Shown here: positions 8,245 to 16,585 of the stretch, piece by piece
Position numbering within the stretch: the stretch's first letter is position 1
Layout: each line of letters starts with the position of its first letter
Assembly: GCA_964648505.1 (NCBI GenBank)
Contig: CAZYMI010000007.1
Location: 21,945-85,944 of the forward strand
Direction: 5' to 3'
Length of the DNA: 64,000 nt
Source: CAZYMI01 sp964648505
GTDB taxonomy: Bacteria > Pseudomonadota > Alphaproteobacteria > Micavibrionales > Micavibrionaceae
Notes under the pieces: model-generated
Told to the model about the DNA's origin: nothing
The model's database searches: none
What the model saw: only the letters and a program-made list of their open reading frames with translations
Made by a program: the position numbers and the translations under genes

Positions 8245-10038
8245 ATGAACAAAAAAAACCTTCTGACCTATGGCCTACTGACACTTGCTGCTGGCGCGTA
8301 TTTTGGCACGCTGATGGTCGAACGCGCCCTTGATAATAAGATTGGAAAATCGCTTTCTGCACCCGGCTTTGGTGAATTTCTGATCGATCCAGGAAAAACG
8401 TTCGATAATATTCCTGTTCCTGCCTATCAGGCGCAAACAACAGCAGGAAAATATCTTTCAGCAATATTTGCGCAAAATTTATCTGACTGGAATAACGCAT
8501 TCATTTTCTTTGACAGCGTTTTAAAAGACCAGCCAGAAAACAACGAACTTAAACAACGTGTCATGATGCTCGCACTGGGCGCAGGGCAATTTGATCGTGC
8601 GGGTCAACTGGCCCGCGAACTTTATAAAAAAGATCCTGGGCAACCCATCGTGTCCGTGATGCTTACCTTAGAAAATATACGCCAAAATAATTTTGAAAAG
8701 GCGCAAGACTCTTTAAAATCAATTCCCGGGACTGGTATAGGCGCTTTAATTAAACCGTTCTTGCAGGCCTGGATTTCAGCCGCCGGTAAAAAAGTCGTTG
8801 ATACTTCTATTTTAATGCAAACAGGATCTTATTATCACGCCTTTCTGGTTTCAGACTATCTGGGTAAGGGTGCCGAGTTTGTCACAACTCATCAAAAAGA
8901 GCTTGATCGGATAGAGCCTTACGATCTGGAACGTATTGCTGATATTTTATCCGCCCATAGCAATTTCAAAGAAGCTGAGAAATTATACCAGCTTTCTGCT
9001 GCCTCACATGACGGCAATGATCGTTTAAAACGCAAACTTGATTCTCTTAAAATTGGTCAAATAAAAAAAGATGATCTGATTGCCCTGCCCGTCACATCAC
9101 CAGCCGAAGGCATGGCGGAAGCTTTATATGATATTGCTGTGATACTGGTACGTGAAGGGTCTGATGAAACGGGCCATATTTTTGCGCGGCTGGCATTGTC
9201 GCTTGCCCCGCAAAAAACATCTGCAAAAGTTTTGCTTGCTGTCATTGCCACAAAAGGCGGCAGACTTGATGATGCGATTGATTTATACAAAACCATTCCA
9301 GCCAACGACGTTGATTATATTGAAGCGCAGCAGCGCATTGCTTCGTTATTAGAACAAAGTGACAGATCAACAGAAGCATTAAAAGTTCTACAGGCTGTGA
9401 TAACAAAAAGCGATGACATTGAAACCCTGATCTCGCTGGGTGATTTATACCGTCATCAAGAAAATTACAAAGAAGCACTTGATGCCTATAATAAAGCCTT
9501 TGCCAAACTCAACAACAAAATACCCGCTGAACACTGGGAACTTCTTTATGCACGCGGCATTGCACTTGAACGGTTAAAACGCTGGCCTGAAGCAGAAAAG
9601 GACTTTCAAGCCGCACTTGCATACCAACCTGATCACCCTTATGTACTGAACTATCTTGCTTATACCTGGGTGGATCAGGGTGTAAATATCGATCAATCGC
9701 TTGAAATGTTAAAACGTGCTGTTCGCCTGAAACCTGATGATGGTTTTATTACCGACTCTTTGGGTTGGGCTTATTATCGCGCCGGAAAATTTACAGAAGC
9801 TACTGAATATCTTGAACTGGCAATTGCCCTTGTACCCTATGATGCAACAATCAACGATCATCTGGGGGATGCGTACTGGCAGGTTGGCCGTAAACGTGAA
9901 GCTGAATTTCAATGGAAACGCGCTTTAAATGCTAAGAATATTGAGCCGGAAATAAAGTTAGCCATTGAAGAAAAACTGGCAAATGGCCTTACAACTCATC
10001 TGGCCTCAACAAAAAGTGATGCCCCTAAAACACCGTGA
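8245..10038 (+). CDS. Membrane-anchored tetratricopeptide repeat protein
   Basis: A 597-residue protein with one N-terminal hydrophobic segment (LLTYGLLTLAAGAYFGTLMV) followed by many TPR-type helical pairs. The clearest repeats lie in the last third, for example ALAYQPDHPYVLNYLAYTWVD, AVRLKPDDGFITDSLGWAYYRAGKF and AIALVPYDATINDHLGDAYWQVGR. It is probably an envelope scaffold exposing TPRs to the periplasm; no enzymatic motif is visible. The stop codon overlaps the GTG start of ispE (GTGA). A TPR gene directly upstream of ispE is a recurrent arrangement in alphaproteobacteria. Confidence 0.85.
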   Translation: MNKKNLLTYGLLTLAAGAYFGTLMVERALDNKIGKSLSAPGFGEFLIDPGKTFDNIPVPAYQAQTTAGKYLSAIFAQNLSDWNNAFIFFDSVLKDQPENNELKQRVMMLALGAGQFDRAGQLARELYKKDPGQPIVSVMLTLENIRQNNFEKAQDSLKSIPGTGIGALIKPFLQAWISAAGKKVVDTSILMQTGSYYHAFLVSDYLGKGAEFVTTHQKELDRIEPYDLERIADILSAHSNFKEAEKLYQLSAASHDGNDRLKRKLDSLKIGQIKKDDLIALPVTSPAEGMAEALYDIAVILVREGSDETGHIFARLALSLAPQKTSAKVLLAVIATKGGRLDDAIDLYKTIPANDVDYIEAQQRIASLLEQSDRSTEALKVLQAVITKSDDIETLISLGDLYRHQENYKEALDAYNKAFAKLNNKIPAEHWELLYARGIALERLKRWPEAEKDFQAALAYQPDHPYVLNYLAYTWVDQGVNIDQSLEMLKRAVRLKPDDGFITDSLGWAYYRAGKFTEATEYLELAIALVPYDATINDHLGDAYWQVGRKREAEFQWKRALNAKNIEPEIKLAIEEKLANGLTTHLASTKSDAPKTP

Positions 10039-10877
10039 TACAAGCTGTTGCACCAGCAAAAATAAATCTTTCGCTTCACATTACTGGCAAGCGTGCTGAT
10101 GGTTACCACACGCTTCAATCTATTGTTACATTTTCAGATTTTGGTGATGAAATAACGCTTAGCCCCTCTAAGCTTGGGCCCGCTATAACACTTGAAGGGC
10201 CTTTTTCTTCTGGCTTAAGCAGCTCAGATAACCTTGCGCTCAAAGCTTTGCATCTTATCTGCGCGGCACTCAAAATTAACCCTCAGTTTCATATTCATCT
10301 TGTAAAAAAAATTCCGTATGGTGCGGGCCTTGGTGGTGGATCTGCAGATGCCGCTTGTATTATAAAGCTTGTCTTAAAATACACAAAAATGGAATTGCCT
10401 GCGCAGCAACTTAATGACCTTTTATTGTCTTTAGGCGCAGATGTCCCCATATGTTACTACGGCAAGACCGCTTTTATGCAAGGCATCGGGGAACAAATCT
10501 CCGCTCTTAAAATGCCTGAATTTTTTGCCGTTCTGGCCTGCCCGCCTATTCACTGTGTAACCAAAGATTTATTTAGGCAGATCTACCCCCCTTATACACA
10601 AACAATGCCCTGTCCATCTGCCGTCTCTTTAGAAGCCTTAACTGAATTAAATAATGATTTTACAGTACCAGCCATAGCCCTTCATCCGGAATTGGCCTTG
10701 GTACAAAAAGCGCTTGAAAAAACCGAGCATGTAAAACTGATCAGGCTCAGTGGCAGCGGTGCCTGCTGGTTTGGCCTTTATGCCAGAAAACCCGAAGCTT
10801 TACGTGCGGCCCAAACCCTTTCAAATGCTGAAAAAAGCTGGTTTATACAGCCCGTTTGCCTGAACGCCAGTCTTTGA
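10035..10877 (+). CDS. ispE: 4-diphosphocytidyl-2-C-methyl-D-erythritol kinase
   Basis: GHMP-family kinase that phosphorylates CDP-methylerythritol in the MEP isoprenoid pathway, using ATP. The N-terminus APAKINLSLHITGKRADGYHTL is typical of IspE. The glycine-rich phosphate loop reads PYGAGLGGGSADAA near residue 95, and the third GHMP motif is LSGSGACWFGLY near residue 240. The 280-residue length is normal. Translation starts at GTG overlapping the TPR stop by 4 nt, suggesting coupling. Confidence 0.95.
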   Translation: MIQAVAPAKINLSLHITGKRADGYHTLQSIVTFSDFGDEITLSPSKLGPAITLEGPFSSGLSSSDNLALKALHLICAALKINPQFHIHLVKKIPYGAGLGGGSADAACIIKLVLKYTKMELPAQQLNDLLLSLGADVPICYYGKTAFMQGIGEQISALKMPEFFAVLACPPIHCVTKDLFRQIYPPYTQTMPCPSAVSLEALTELNNDFTVPAIALHPELALVQKALEKTEHVKLIRLSGSGACWFGLYARKPEALRAAQTLSNAEKSWFIQPVCLNASL

Positions 10878-10893
10878 TATATAGTGCCGCGCC

Positions 10894-11787
10894 ATGGATA
10901 TGAACTTTAAAATTGCCGCCTTTTACCGCTTCACACCGCAAGCCGATATTCCTGCGCTTGCTGATGCGCTACGCGTGCGTTTTCAAGATCTTGGTGTTAT
11001 GGGCACAGTCTTGCTGGCCCCTGAAGGGGTGAATGGTACAATCGCGGCACCCCCTGCACAACTTGATCAAGCGGTGCAGATACTCATCACACTTACCGGT
11101 ATTATTGAAGAGGAAATAAAATATTCTCACTCTGAAACTAAACCTTTTTTACGATTAAAAATTCGTCCCAAAAAAGAAATCATCACCTTTAAACAACCCC
11201 AAGCTGACCCTTCAAAGCTTTCCGGTACTTATGTGGAACCTGAAAACTGGAACAATATTATTACAGACCCTGATGTTACAGTTTTAGATACGCGTAATAT
11301 CTATGAAACAAAAATAGGTATCTTTGAAAAAGCGATTGACCCGAAAATTGAAACCTTCACTGAATTTGCAGCCTTCGTACGGCGCGAACTTGACCCAACA
11401 CGACACAAAAAAATTGCCATGTTCTGCACCGGCGGGATCAGATGTGAAAAAGCATCTGCTTTTATGCGCGCTGAAGGCTTTCCTGAAGTTTATCATCTTA
11501 AAGGTGGTATTTTAAAATATCTTGAAACCGTTCCTGCCCAAGACAGCTTATGGCATGGTGAATGTTACGTTTTTGATCGCCGTATGGGTGTGCAGCATGG
11601 CCTTGAAGTGGGTAAGCATGCAATGTGTTATGCCTGCGGGTACCCTGTAACCCCAGACGATATTGCGCATTCGCATTTTGAAAAAGGCGTATCGTGCAGC
11701 AACTGCATAGACACAACATCACCGGAAGATAAGGCGCGTTTCCGTATGCGCCAAAAACAAATTGATGCTGGTACTATTGCGGCTTAA
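10894..11787 (+). CDS. trhO: tRNA uridine(34) hydroxylase, rhodanese type (TrhO/YceA)
   Basis: Family role: oxygen-dependent hydroxylation of U34 in tRNA on the way to 5-methoxy- or carboxymethoxyuridine. The 297-residue protein has the N-terminal ferredoxin-like domain (VLLAPEGVNGTIA), a rhodanese domain (VTVLDTRNIYET) with the active-site loop MFCTGGIRCEKA, and the C-terminal Cys-rich segment CYACGYP with CSNCI. ispE lies 16 bp upstream in the same direction. The 3' end overlaps the convergent bamD gene by 14 bp. Confidence 0.93.
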   Translation: MDMNFKIAAFYRFTPQADIPALADALRVRFQDLGVMGTVLLAPEGVNGTIAAPPAQLDQAVQILITLTGIIEEEIKYSHSETKPFLRLKIRPKKEIITFKQPQADPSKLSGTYVEPENWNNIITDPDVTVLDTRNIYETKIGIFEKAIDPKIETFTEFAAFVRRELDPTRHKKIAMFCTGGIRCEKASAFMRAEGFPEVYHLKGGILKYLETVPAQDSLWHGECYVFDRRMGVQHGLEVGKHAMCYACGYPVTPDDIAHSHFEKGVSCSNCIDTTSPEDKARFRMRQKQIDAGTIAA

Positions 11788-12610
11788 GCAACCCTTCGAT
11801 GGTGCGGTCGACAAAGCTTCGATTATCTTCCAACTTTTTACGCTGCACAGGGTCAAGCAAGGCATAAGTTTCCTGATACCATTTTGATCCCGGAAAATTA
11901 TAACCTAAAACAGCCGCAACACGGGTTGCTTCTTCACGAAGACCTAAAGAAAGATAGGATTCGACCAGCCTGTGTAAAGCTTCAGGTGTGTGGGTTGTGG
12001 TCTGATATGATCTGACAACCGTACGAAACCGATTGATTGCCGCGTTATATTCACCCCGTGTTAAATAATAACGGCCAATTTCCATTTCCTGACCCGCAAG
12101 ATGATCTTGCGTCAGATCACGCTTGAGCGTTGCATCGCGCTTATAGGTGCTTTCAGGAAATCTTTTAATCAGCGTATCAAATGACTCAAGTGCTTTTGCT
12201 GTCATTTCCTGATCACGCGACACATCTGATATTTGTTCATAATAGGATAGACCTATCAAATACAAAGCGTAGTCAATCCGCACATGCCCCGGGTGCAGTT
12301 CCATAAACCGTTCAAGGGTTAAAACTGCCTCATCATAACGGCCCGCCTCATAGTAAGCATAACCTGCCATAATCTGAGCCTGATTAGACCATTTTGAATA
12401 CGGGTGCTCACGTTCAAGATCTTCAAAAAGTTTTGCGGCCTCAGCATATTTTTTTTCGTCCAGCGCATCGGCGGCCTCGTTATACATTTCTTCAACGGGG
12501 CGGGTATCTGTTTTAATAATATCATCCCCTTCTTTTTTATCAGCGCTGCAAGCAGACAAAAAAAGGATCGATACAAAAATAATATAAAAAGGGAATAAAC
12601 GGAATTTCAT
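11774..12610 (-). CDS. bamD: Outer membrane assembly lipoprotein BamD
   Basis: Essential partner of BamA in inserting beta-barrel proteins into the outer membrane. The 278-residue product begins with a lipoprotein signal ending in LFLSAC, where the Cys would be lipidated. The mature part is a chain of TPR units: YNEAADALDEKKYAEAAKLFEDLEREHPYS, then AGYAYYEAGRYDEAVLTLERFMELHPGH, and so on. The segment ALYLIGLSYYEQI is typical of BamD. It follows lpxC by 22 bp on the same strand. Confidence 0.94.
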   Translation of the reverse strand: MKFRLFPFYIIFVSILFLSACSADKKEGDDIIKTDTRPVEEMYNEAADALDEKKYAEAAKLFEDLEREHPYSKWSNQAQIMAGYAYYEAGRYDEAVLTLERFMELHPGHVRIDYALYLIGLSYYEQISDVSRDQEMTAKALESFDTLIKRFPESTYKRDATLKRDLTQDHLAGQEMEIGRYYLTRGEYNAAINRFRTVVRSYQTTTHTPEALHRLVESYLSLGLREEATRVAAVLGYNFPGSKWYQETYALLDPVQRKKLEDNRSFVDRTIEGLLKPQ

Positions 12611-12632
12611 AAGCTGAAGAATAGCGGTTTTG

Positions 12633-13493
12633 TTAAGCTTGGTCTACAAGTTCCCACGCGCCTTCTGTTTCAAACAATTTCCGCAAAGCGGCATTGTTCA
12701 TGGCATGGCCCGCCTTAAAGCCCTCATAAGCACCTAAAATAGGCGCACCAGCAAGATACATATCGCCCACAGCATCTAACGTTTTATGGCGTACAAATTC
12801 ATTTTCGAACCGCAAGCCTTCAACATTCATAATTTTATCTGCATCAAGAACGATTGCGTTATCGAGCGATCCCCCCAGAGCAAGACCATTCTTGCGCATA
12901 AATTCGACTTCATGGGCAAAGCCAAATGTACGCGCTTCCGCCACATCATGCCTGAAGTTTCCATTCATCATCGTTGTTTGAAAAGTCTGATGGCCGATTT
13001 TTGGATGAACAAAATTAATTTCAAAAGAAAAACTGCTTTCATCTGAGGGCTTCAATTCAACAACTTTGTCATCCTCTTCAATGCGAATAGTTTTTAAGAT
13101 ACGAATTACGCGTCGCTTTTGGTTTTGAGGAACAACCCCTACCTTATCAATCGCCTTCACAAAAGGATCGGAACTGCCATCAAGAATAGGTACTTCAGGC
13201 CCGTTGATATCAAGACGGGCATTATCAATACCGCACCCGTGCAAGGCTGCCATGATATGCTCAATCGTGCTAACAGAAACGCCTTCTGTATTGGAGATAA
13301 TTGTACAAAGTTTTGTATCGATAACACGGTCCCACATCGCTGGAATAATATTATTTTTTTCGGTCACATCGATACGGACAAAAACAATACCCGAACCCAC
13401 AGGTGCAGGATGAATCGTGATACCGACGGGCTTGCCTGAATGAAGGCCAACCCCTTCAAGAATTACCGAATTTGCAAGCGTTTGCTGAAACAT
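12633..13493 (-). CDS. lpxC: UDP-3-O-acyl-N-acetylglucosamine deacetylase
   Basis: Zn-dependent committed step of lipid A synthesis. The 286-residue protein contains the first Zn-ligand region STIEHIMAALHGCGIDN (His79), the AEARTFGF and GLALGGSLDNAIVLD segments, and the second ligand region RHKTLDAVGDMYLAG, followed by the general-acid region GFKAGHAMNN. The C-terminus is slightly shorter than in enterobacteria. Placement after ftsZ is common in proteobacteria; here a kinase gene on the opposite strand intervenes. Confidence 0.96.
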   Translation of the reverse strand: MFQQTLANSVILEGVGLHSGKPVGITIHPAPVGSGIVFVRIDVTEKNNIIPAMWDRVIDTKLCTIISNTEGVSVSTIEHIMAALHGCGIDNARLDINGPEVPILDGSSDPFVKAIDKVGVVPQNQKRRVIRILKTIRIEEDDKVVELKPSDESSFSFEINFVHPKIGHQTFQTTMMNGNFRHDVAEARTFGFAHEVEFMRKNGLALGGSLDNAIVLDADKIMNVEGLRFENEFVRHKTLDAVGDMYLAGAPILGAYEGFKAGHAMNNAALRKLFETEGAWELVDQA

Positions 13494-13555
13494 GATTTTT
13501 TATATTCAAGGGCTATAGAGATTAAATTATCAATTGAATCATTTTATCGCTGATC

Positions 13556-13569
13556 TGTGCAAATGCACA
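13556..13569. promoter_or_regulatory. Short dyad in the divergent lpxC / kinase promoter region
   Basis: TGTGCA and TGCACA flank an AA dinucleotide, giving a perfect 14-bp inverted repeat 63 bp upstream of lpxC. The size fits a dimeric regulator site, but no regulator can be named and chance is possible. Confidence 0.35.
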
Positions 13570-13677
13570 ATTCACGCTTTGTCTCGGTTTGTAACAGCAA
13601 TTTATATAAGAAAAACAAACAGTTATTTTCGTTTCTCTTAAGGCAAAAACACCTTTAAATTACAGGTTTCTTGTATC

Positions 13678-13683
13678 TATAAT
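13678..13683 (+). promoter_or_regulatory. Candidate -10 element for the APH-fold kinase gene
   Basis: A perfect TATAAT ends 22 bp before the ATG at 13706. The -35 region 17 bp upstream (TTAAAT) is weak. There is no clear Shine-Dalgarno sequence between this element and the start, so the transcript may have a very short leader. Confidence 0.4.
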
Positions 13684-13705
13684 ATAGTTATGGTAATAAA
13701 AAATC

Positions 13706-14602
13706 ATGAATATTAGTATTTTTAATCTTTTTCCAGACGATACGGCTTTACTTGCAAGCGGCTCCACAAGCGAGGTGTACGCCGATTCATCGCATGTCTG
13801 GAAACTTTATGAAGCACAAGCTTGGGATGAAGAATCGCCTGGTAAAAGAAGCTACGCAACAGAAGTTCTTATTCTTCGCTTACTCAAGGAACATGCTTTG
13901 GGCTTGCTGCCTTTTCCTGAATTACTTTCACATGGGGAAGTTTTGGAAACAGAAGAACATTCGCACTATATTTATATGACACGCTGTTTGGGCGATCCTA
14001 TGAATGATGCTTTAACTGAAAAACATGCGCATGCTATCGGGCGTATGATTGGCGTCTTTCATGGCCTTAGCGCACAATTCCCAAAACAAGAGTTAAGAAA
14101 CATTCCCATCAACGCTTCGTTGGGTTTAAAGTTGCTTAATCAATCAACATTGCCGGGCGCACTTCTGGGAAAAATTGAAAACCTTGTTTCAAGATCTGGC
14201 TTTAATGCCCAAGATCTTGTTCTTACCCATGGTGATATTTATCCAGCAAATATAATTTACACAGATCATTCCATTACTGGCCTTATTGATTTTGGCGAGT
14301 GCGGCTTTAATGTACGTGAAACAGACTTTTTATATTTTTGGGATTTTTATGGACCGCAATCGCCTGTTTTTCTTGAAATTGCTGATGGGTATTTTCAACA
14401 AACAGGGCGAGCCTTATCGAATGACCGCCTGAAAGCAGCTTATGCCCTAAATGGTTTGCTTGAAGTTGAAACTCTGATCAAAGCGGGTTACTACGACTAT
14501 CATATTCAAGACAAAATTGATGATTTGTGCCAAAGGCTCAAAATCCTTATTTCCAAGTCGGCTCGACAATACAACCCCTCACCCAAACCTAAGCTTGGTT
14601 AG
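13706..14602 (+). CDS. Aminoglycoside phosphotransferase-fold kinase, substrate unknown
   Basis: A 298-residue APH/choline-kinase-like protein. The Brenner motif HGDIYPANI (near residue 180) and the metal-binding LIDFGE segment (near 197) are intact; the N-terminal lobe has a Gly/Ser-rich turn (LLASGSTSEVY) and a Lys in VWKLYEA. The family includes antibiotic-modifying enzymes as well as choline, homoserine, methylthioribose and sugar kinases, so resistance should not be assumed. It sits on the opposite strand between lpxC and ftsZ and converges on ftsZ, interrupting an otherwise continuous block. Confidence 0.8.
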   Translation: MNISIFNLFPDDTALLASGSTSEVYADSSHVWKLYEAQAWDEESPGKRSYATEVLILRLLKEHALGLLPFPELLSHGEVLETEEHSHYIYMTRCLGDPMNDALTEKHAHAIGRMIGVFHGLSAQFPKQELRNIPINASLGLKLLNQSTLPGALLGKIENLVSRSGFNAQDLVLTHGDIYPANIIYTDHSITGLIDFGECGFNVRETDFLYFWDFYGPQSPVFLEIADGYFQQTGRALSNDRLKAAYALNGLLEVETLIKAGYYDYHIQDKIDDLCQRLKILISKSARQYNPSPKPKLG

Positions 14603-14627
14603 AAGAAAAGGCCTGTGTTCAGTTTGA

Positions 14628-16340
14628 TCAGCTGGCCTGCCTGCGTAAGAAAGCTGGGATATCCAGCTCAGATTCACCTGAAGCTGGTTTAGAAGGCTGA
14701 TCCAGATTAAGCTTATCTTGCTGCGGGCGCACAGGTGGTTGAACCTGCTGCGGCCTTTCAGAAACAAGAGGCTGATCTTTTTGTGACGCTTGAAAAGAAT
14801 CCACGCCATCATCTTCACGGTGCAAAAATCCACCCGTCAATCTTTCAAACAACGATGGCGATTTTACTTTACGTGCCGTTGCGTGGGATTGCGCATAATT
14901 TTGTGTCTGCGGCGCATCGTAAACATGTTGTGTACGCTGTTGAGCAGGCTGCACTTCAGCAAAACTTGCGGGTGAATTTTGGATATGATTTTGTTGCGCC
15001 GCTGCAGTAAAAATTTGCGGCGCCTGAACAACACGCTGAGGTTGCTGTTGAACAGGCTGTGTCAGCGGCAAGTTCATTTCAAATAAATGAGATGTTGCGC
15101 CGATTTCTTCAACCGGCACTTCAACTGGCTTAGGGGGAATAAATGTATCCTGAAAACGTGCAGCTTTAGGCTTTTCTGCAACTGGCTGAGCGACTTGCAC
15201 CTCTGGGGTAAAGCTTGGCACGCGTGCTGGAGCAGCAGGGGCATAGCTTTGGGCAAATGTGGAATATGTGCGCGGTGTTGCTGGCTTTGCAACAGGTGCT
15301 TGAATTTCACGCGCCCGCGATTCAGCCGGTGCCCATCCGCTTGTAGACACCGGTTTCGACTTTTTTTCAGTTTGCCCATCGATACCCGTTGCAAGAACCG
15401 TAACACGCATCAAACCTTCAAGGCCCTCATCAAAAGTAGATCCAAAAATAATATTCGCGTTCTGGTCCACTTCATCACGGATACGGTTACATGCTTCGTC
15501 TACTTCAAATAAAGTCATGTCATAACCGCCGGTAACATTAATAATAACGCCACGAGCCCCCTTCATCGACACATCATCAAGAAGCGGATTATTAATCGCA
15601 GACTCAGCTGCCTGCATGGCACGCTTATCGCCCGTAGCCTCACCCGTACCCATCATTGCTTTACCCATTTCAGTCATCGCTGATCTGATATCGGCAAAAT
15701 CAAGATTAATTAACCCGGGCATGACCATCAGGTCGGTCACACCCCGAACGCCGGACTGCAAAACAGAATCGGCCATACGGAACGCTTCGGCAAAGGTCGT
15801 TTTTTCATTAGCAACCCGAAATAAATTCTGGTTTGGAATAACAATCAGCGTATCAACATATTGCTGCAGTTCGGCAATACCCTCTTCGGCCATTTTCATA
15901 CGCATTGTGCCTTCAAAATGGAAAGGCTTTGTCACAACCCCAACAGTAAGAAGGCCGCGTTCACGCGCTGCGCGCGCGATAACAGGGGCTGCGCCTGTGC
16001 CTGTTCCGCCACCCATGCCTGCTGTAATAAAAGCCATATTCGCCCCATCAAGAAAAGCAATGACATCATCAATGCTTTCTTCCGCAGCCGCTTGGCCTAC
16101 CTGAGGTTTAGCCCCTGCACCAAGGCCACCTGTTACTTGCGTACCAAGCTGCAGTTTTTTTGTTGCGCGCGAATTGCTCAGCGCTTGGGAGTCTGTGTTG
16201 CAAACAACAAAATCAACCCCTTCAAGGCCCGAGGCAATCATGTTGTTAACCGCATTTCCACCAGCGCCGCCAACACCGACCACTGTAATTTTTGGTGACA
16301 TTTTTTTAACCTCTGGTTGTTGCATACGAATATTAATCAT
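14628..16340 (-). CDS. ftsZ: Cell division protein FtsZ
   Basis: Tubulin-like GTPase that forms the division ring. The GTP-binding signature GMGGGTGTGAAP lies near residues 108-119, after GVGGAGGNAVNNM at about 23. The T7 loop region reads DLMVMPGLINLDFADIRSAM. After about residue 330 comes an unusually long (about 220 residues) Gln/Pro/Ala-rich linker, typical of alphaproteobacteria. The C-terminal peptide ELDIPAFLRRQAS would bind FtsA and other partners. The chosen ATG has an AGGAGG ribosome-binding site 8 nt upstream. Last gene of the dcw cluster, separated from ftsA by 245 bp. Confidence 0.97.
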   Translation of the reverse strand: MINIRMQQPEVKKMSPKITVVGVGGAGGNAVNNMIASGLEGVDFVVCNTDSQALSNSRATKKLQLGTQVTGGLGAGAKPQVGQAAAEESIDDVIAFLDGANMAFITAGMGGGTGTGAAPVIARAARERGLLTVGVVTKPFHFEGTMRMKMAEEGIAELQQYVDTLIVIPNQNLFRVANEKTTFAEAFRMADSVLQSGVRGVTDLMVMPGLINLDFADIRSAMTEMGKAMMGTGEATGDKRAMQAAESAINNPLLDDVSMKGARGVIINVTGGYDMTLFEVDEACNRIRDEVDQNANIIFGSTFDEGLEGLMRVTVLATGIDGQTEKKSKPVSTSGWAPAESRAREIQAPVAKPATPRTYSTFAQSYAPAAPARVPSFTPEVQVAQPVAEKPKAARFQDTFIPPKPVEVPVEEIGATSHLFEMNLPLTQPVQQQPQRVVQAPQIFTAAAQQNHIQNSPASFAEVQPAQQRTQHVYDAPQTQNYAQSHATARKVKSPSLFERLTGGFLHREDDGVDSFQASQKDQPLVSERPQQVQPPVRPQQDKLNLDQPSKPASGESELDIPAFLRRQAS

Positions 16341-16512
16341 TTTTTATGCCTCCTCATCCCCGAAAGCGATTTTATAAAATAGTGGCCGAACTGGCCGTGA
16401 ATTTTTTGAACCGTTCTTATTTTTTGAATGATCTGAAACCCTTGGAATCCTTGGGTATAAACCGACTCACTTCTGCTATTCTGACCCCCCAGATTCAGCG
16501 TGTCAAACAGTG

Positions 16513-16534
16513 TTTCCACAGAAATCTGTGGAAA
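16513..16534. promoter_or_regulatory. Perfect inverted repeat with DnaA-box-like arms upstream of ftsZ
   Basis: Nine-base arms TTTCCACAG and CTGTGGAAA flank a 4-nt AAAT centre. Each arm contains a near-match to the DnaA box (consensus TTATNCACA): TTTTCCACA on the minus strand is one mismatch away and GTTTCCACA on the plus strand two. The site lies in the 245-bp ftsA-ftsZ gap, about 175 bp upstream of the ftsZ start. It could be a DnaA-responsive element (DnaA activates ftsZ in Caulobacter) or an RNA hairpin in the ftsA-ftsZ transcript. It has no T-tract, so an intrinsic terminator is unlikely. Confidence 0.5.
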
Positions 16535-16585
16535 AGTGTATAATTATACTCACAGCCCTGTGAACAAGGCTAAAAAACGCAAACC

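Noticed and set aside
13706..14602. Calling the APH-fold gene an aminoglycoside resistance gene
   Set aside because: The fold is shared by many metabolic kinases, and nothing in the context points to resistance.
15087..15512. Long plus-strand frames opposite ftsZ, for example 141 codons
   Set aside because: They are antisense shadows of the highly conserved ftsZ coding sequence.
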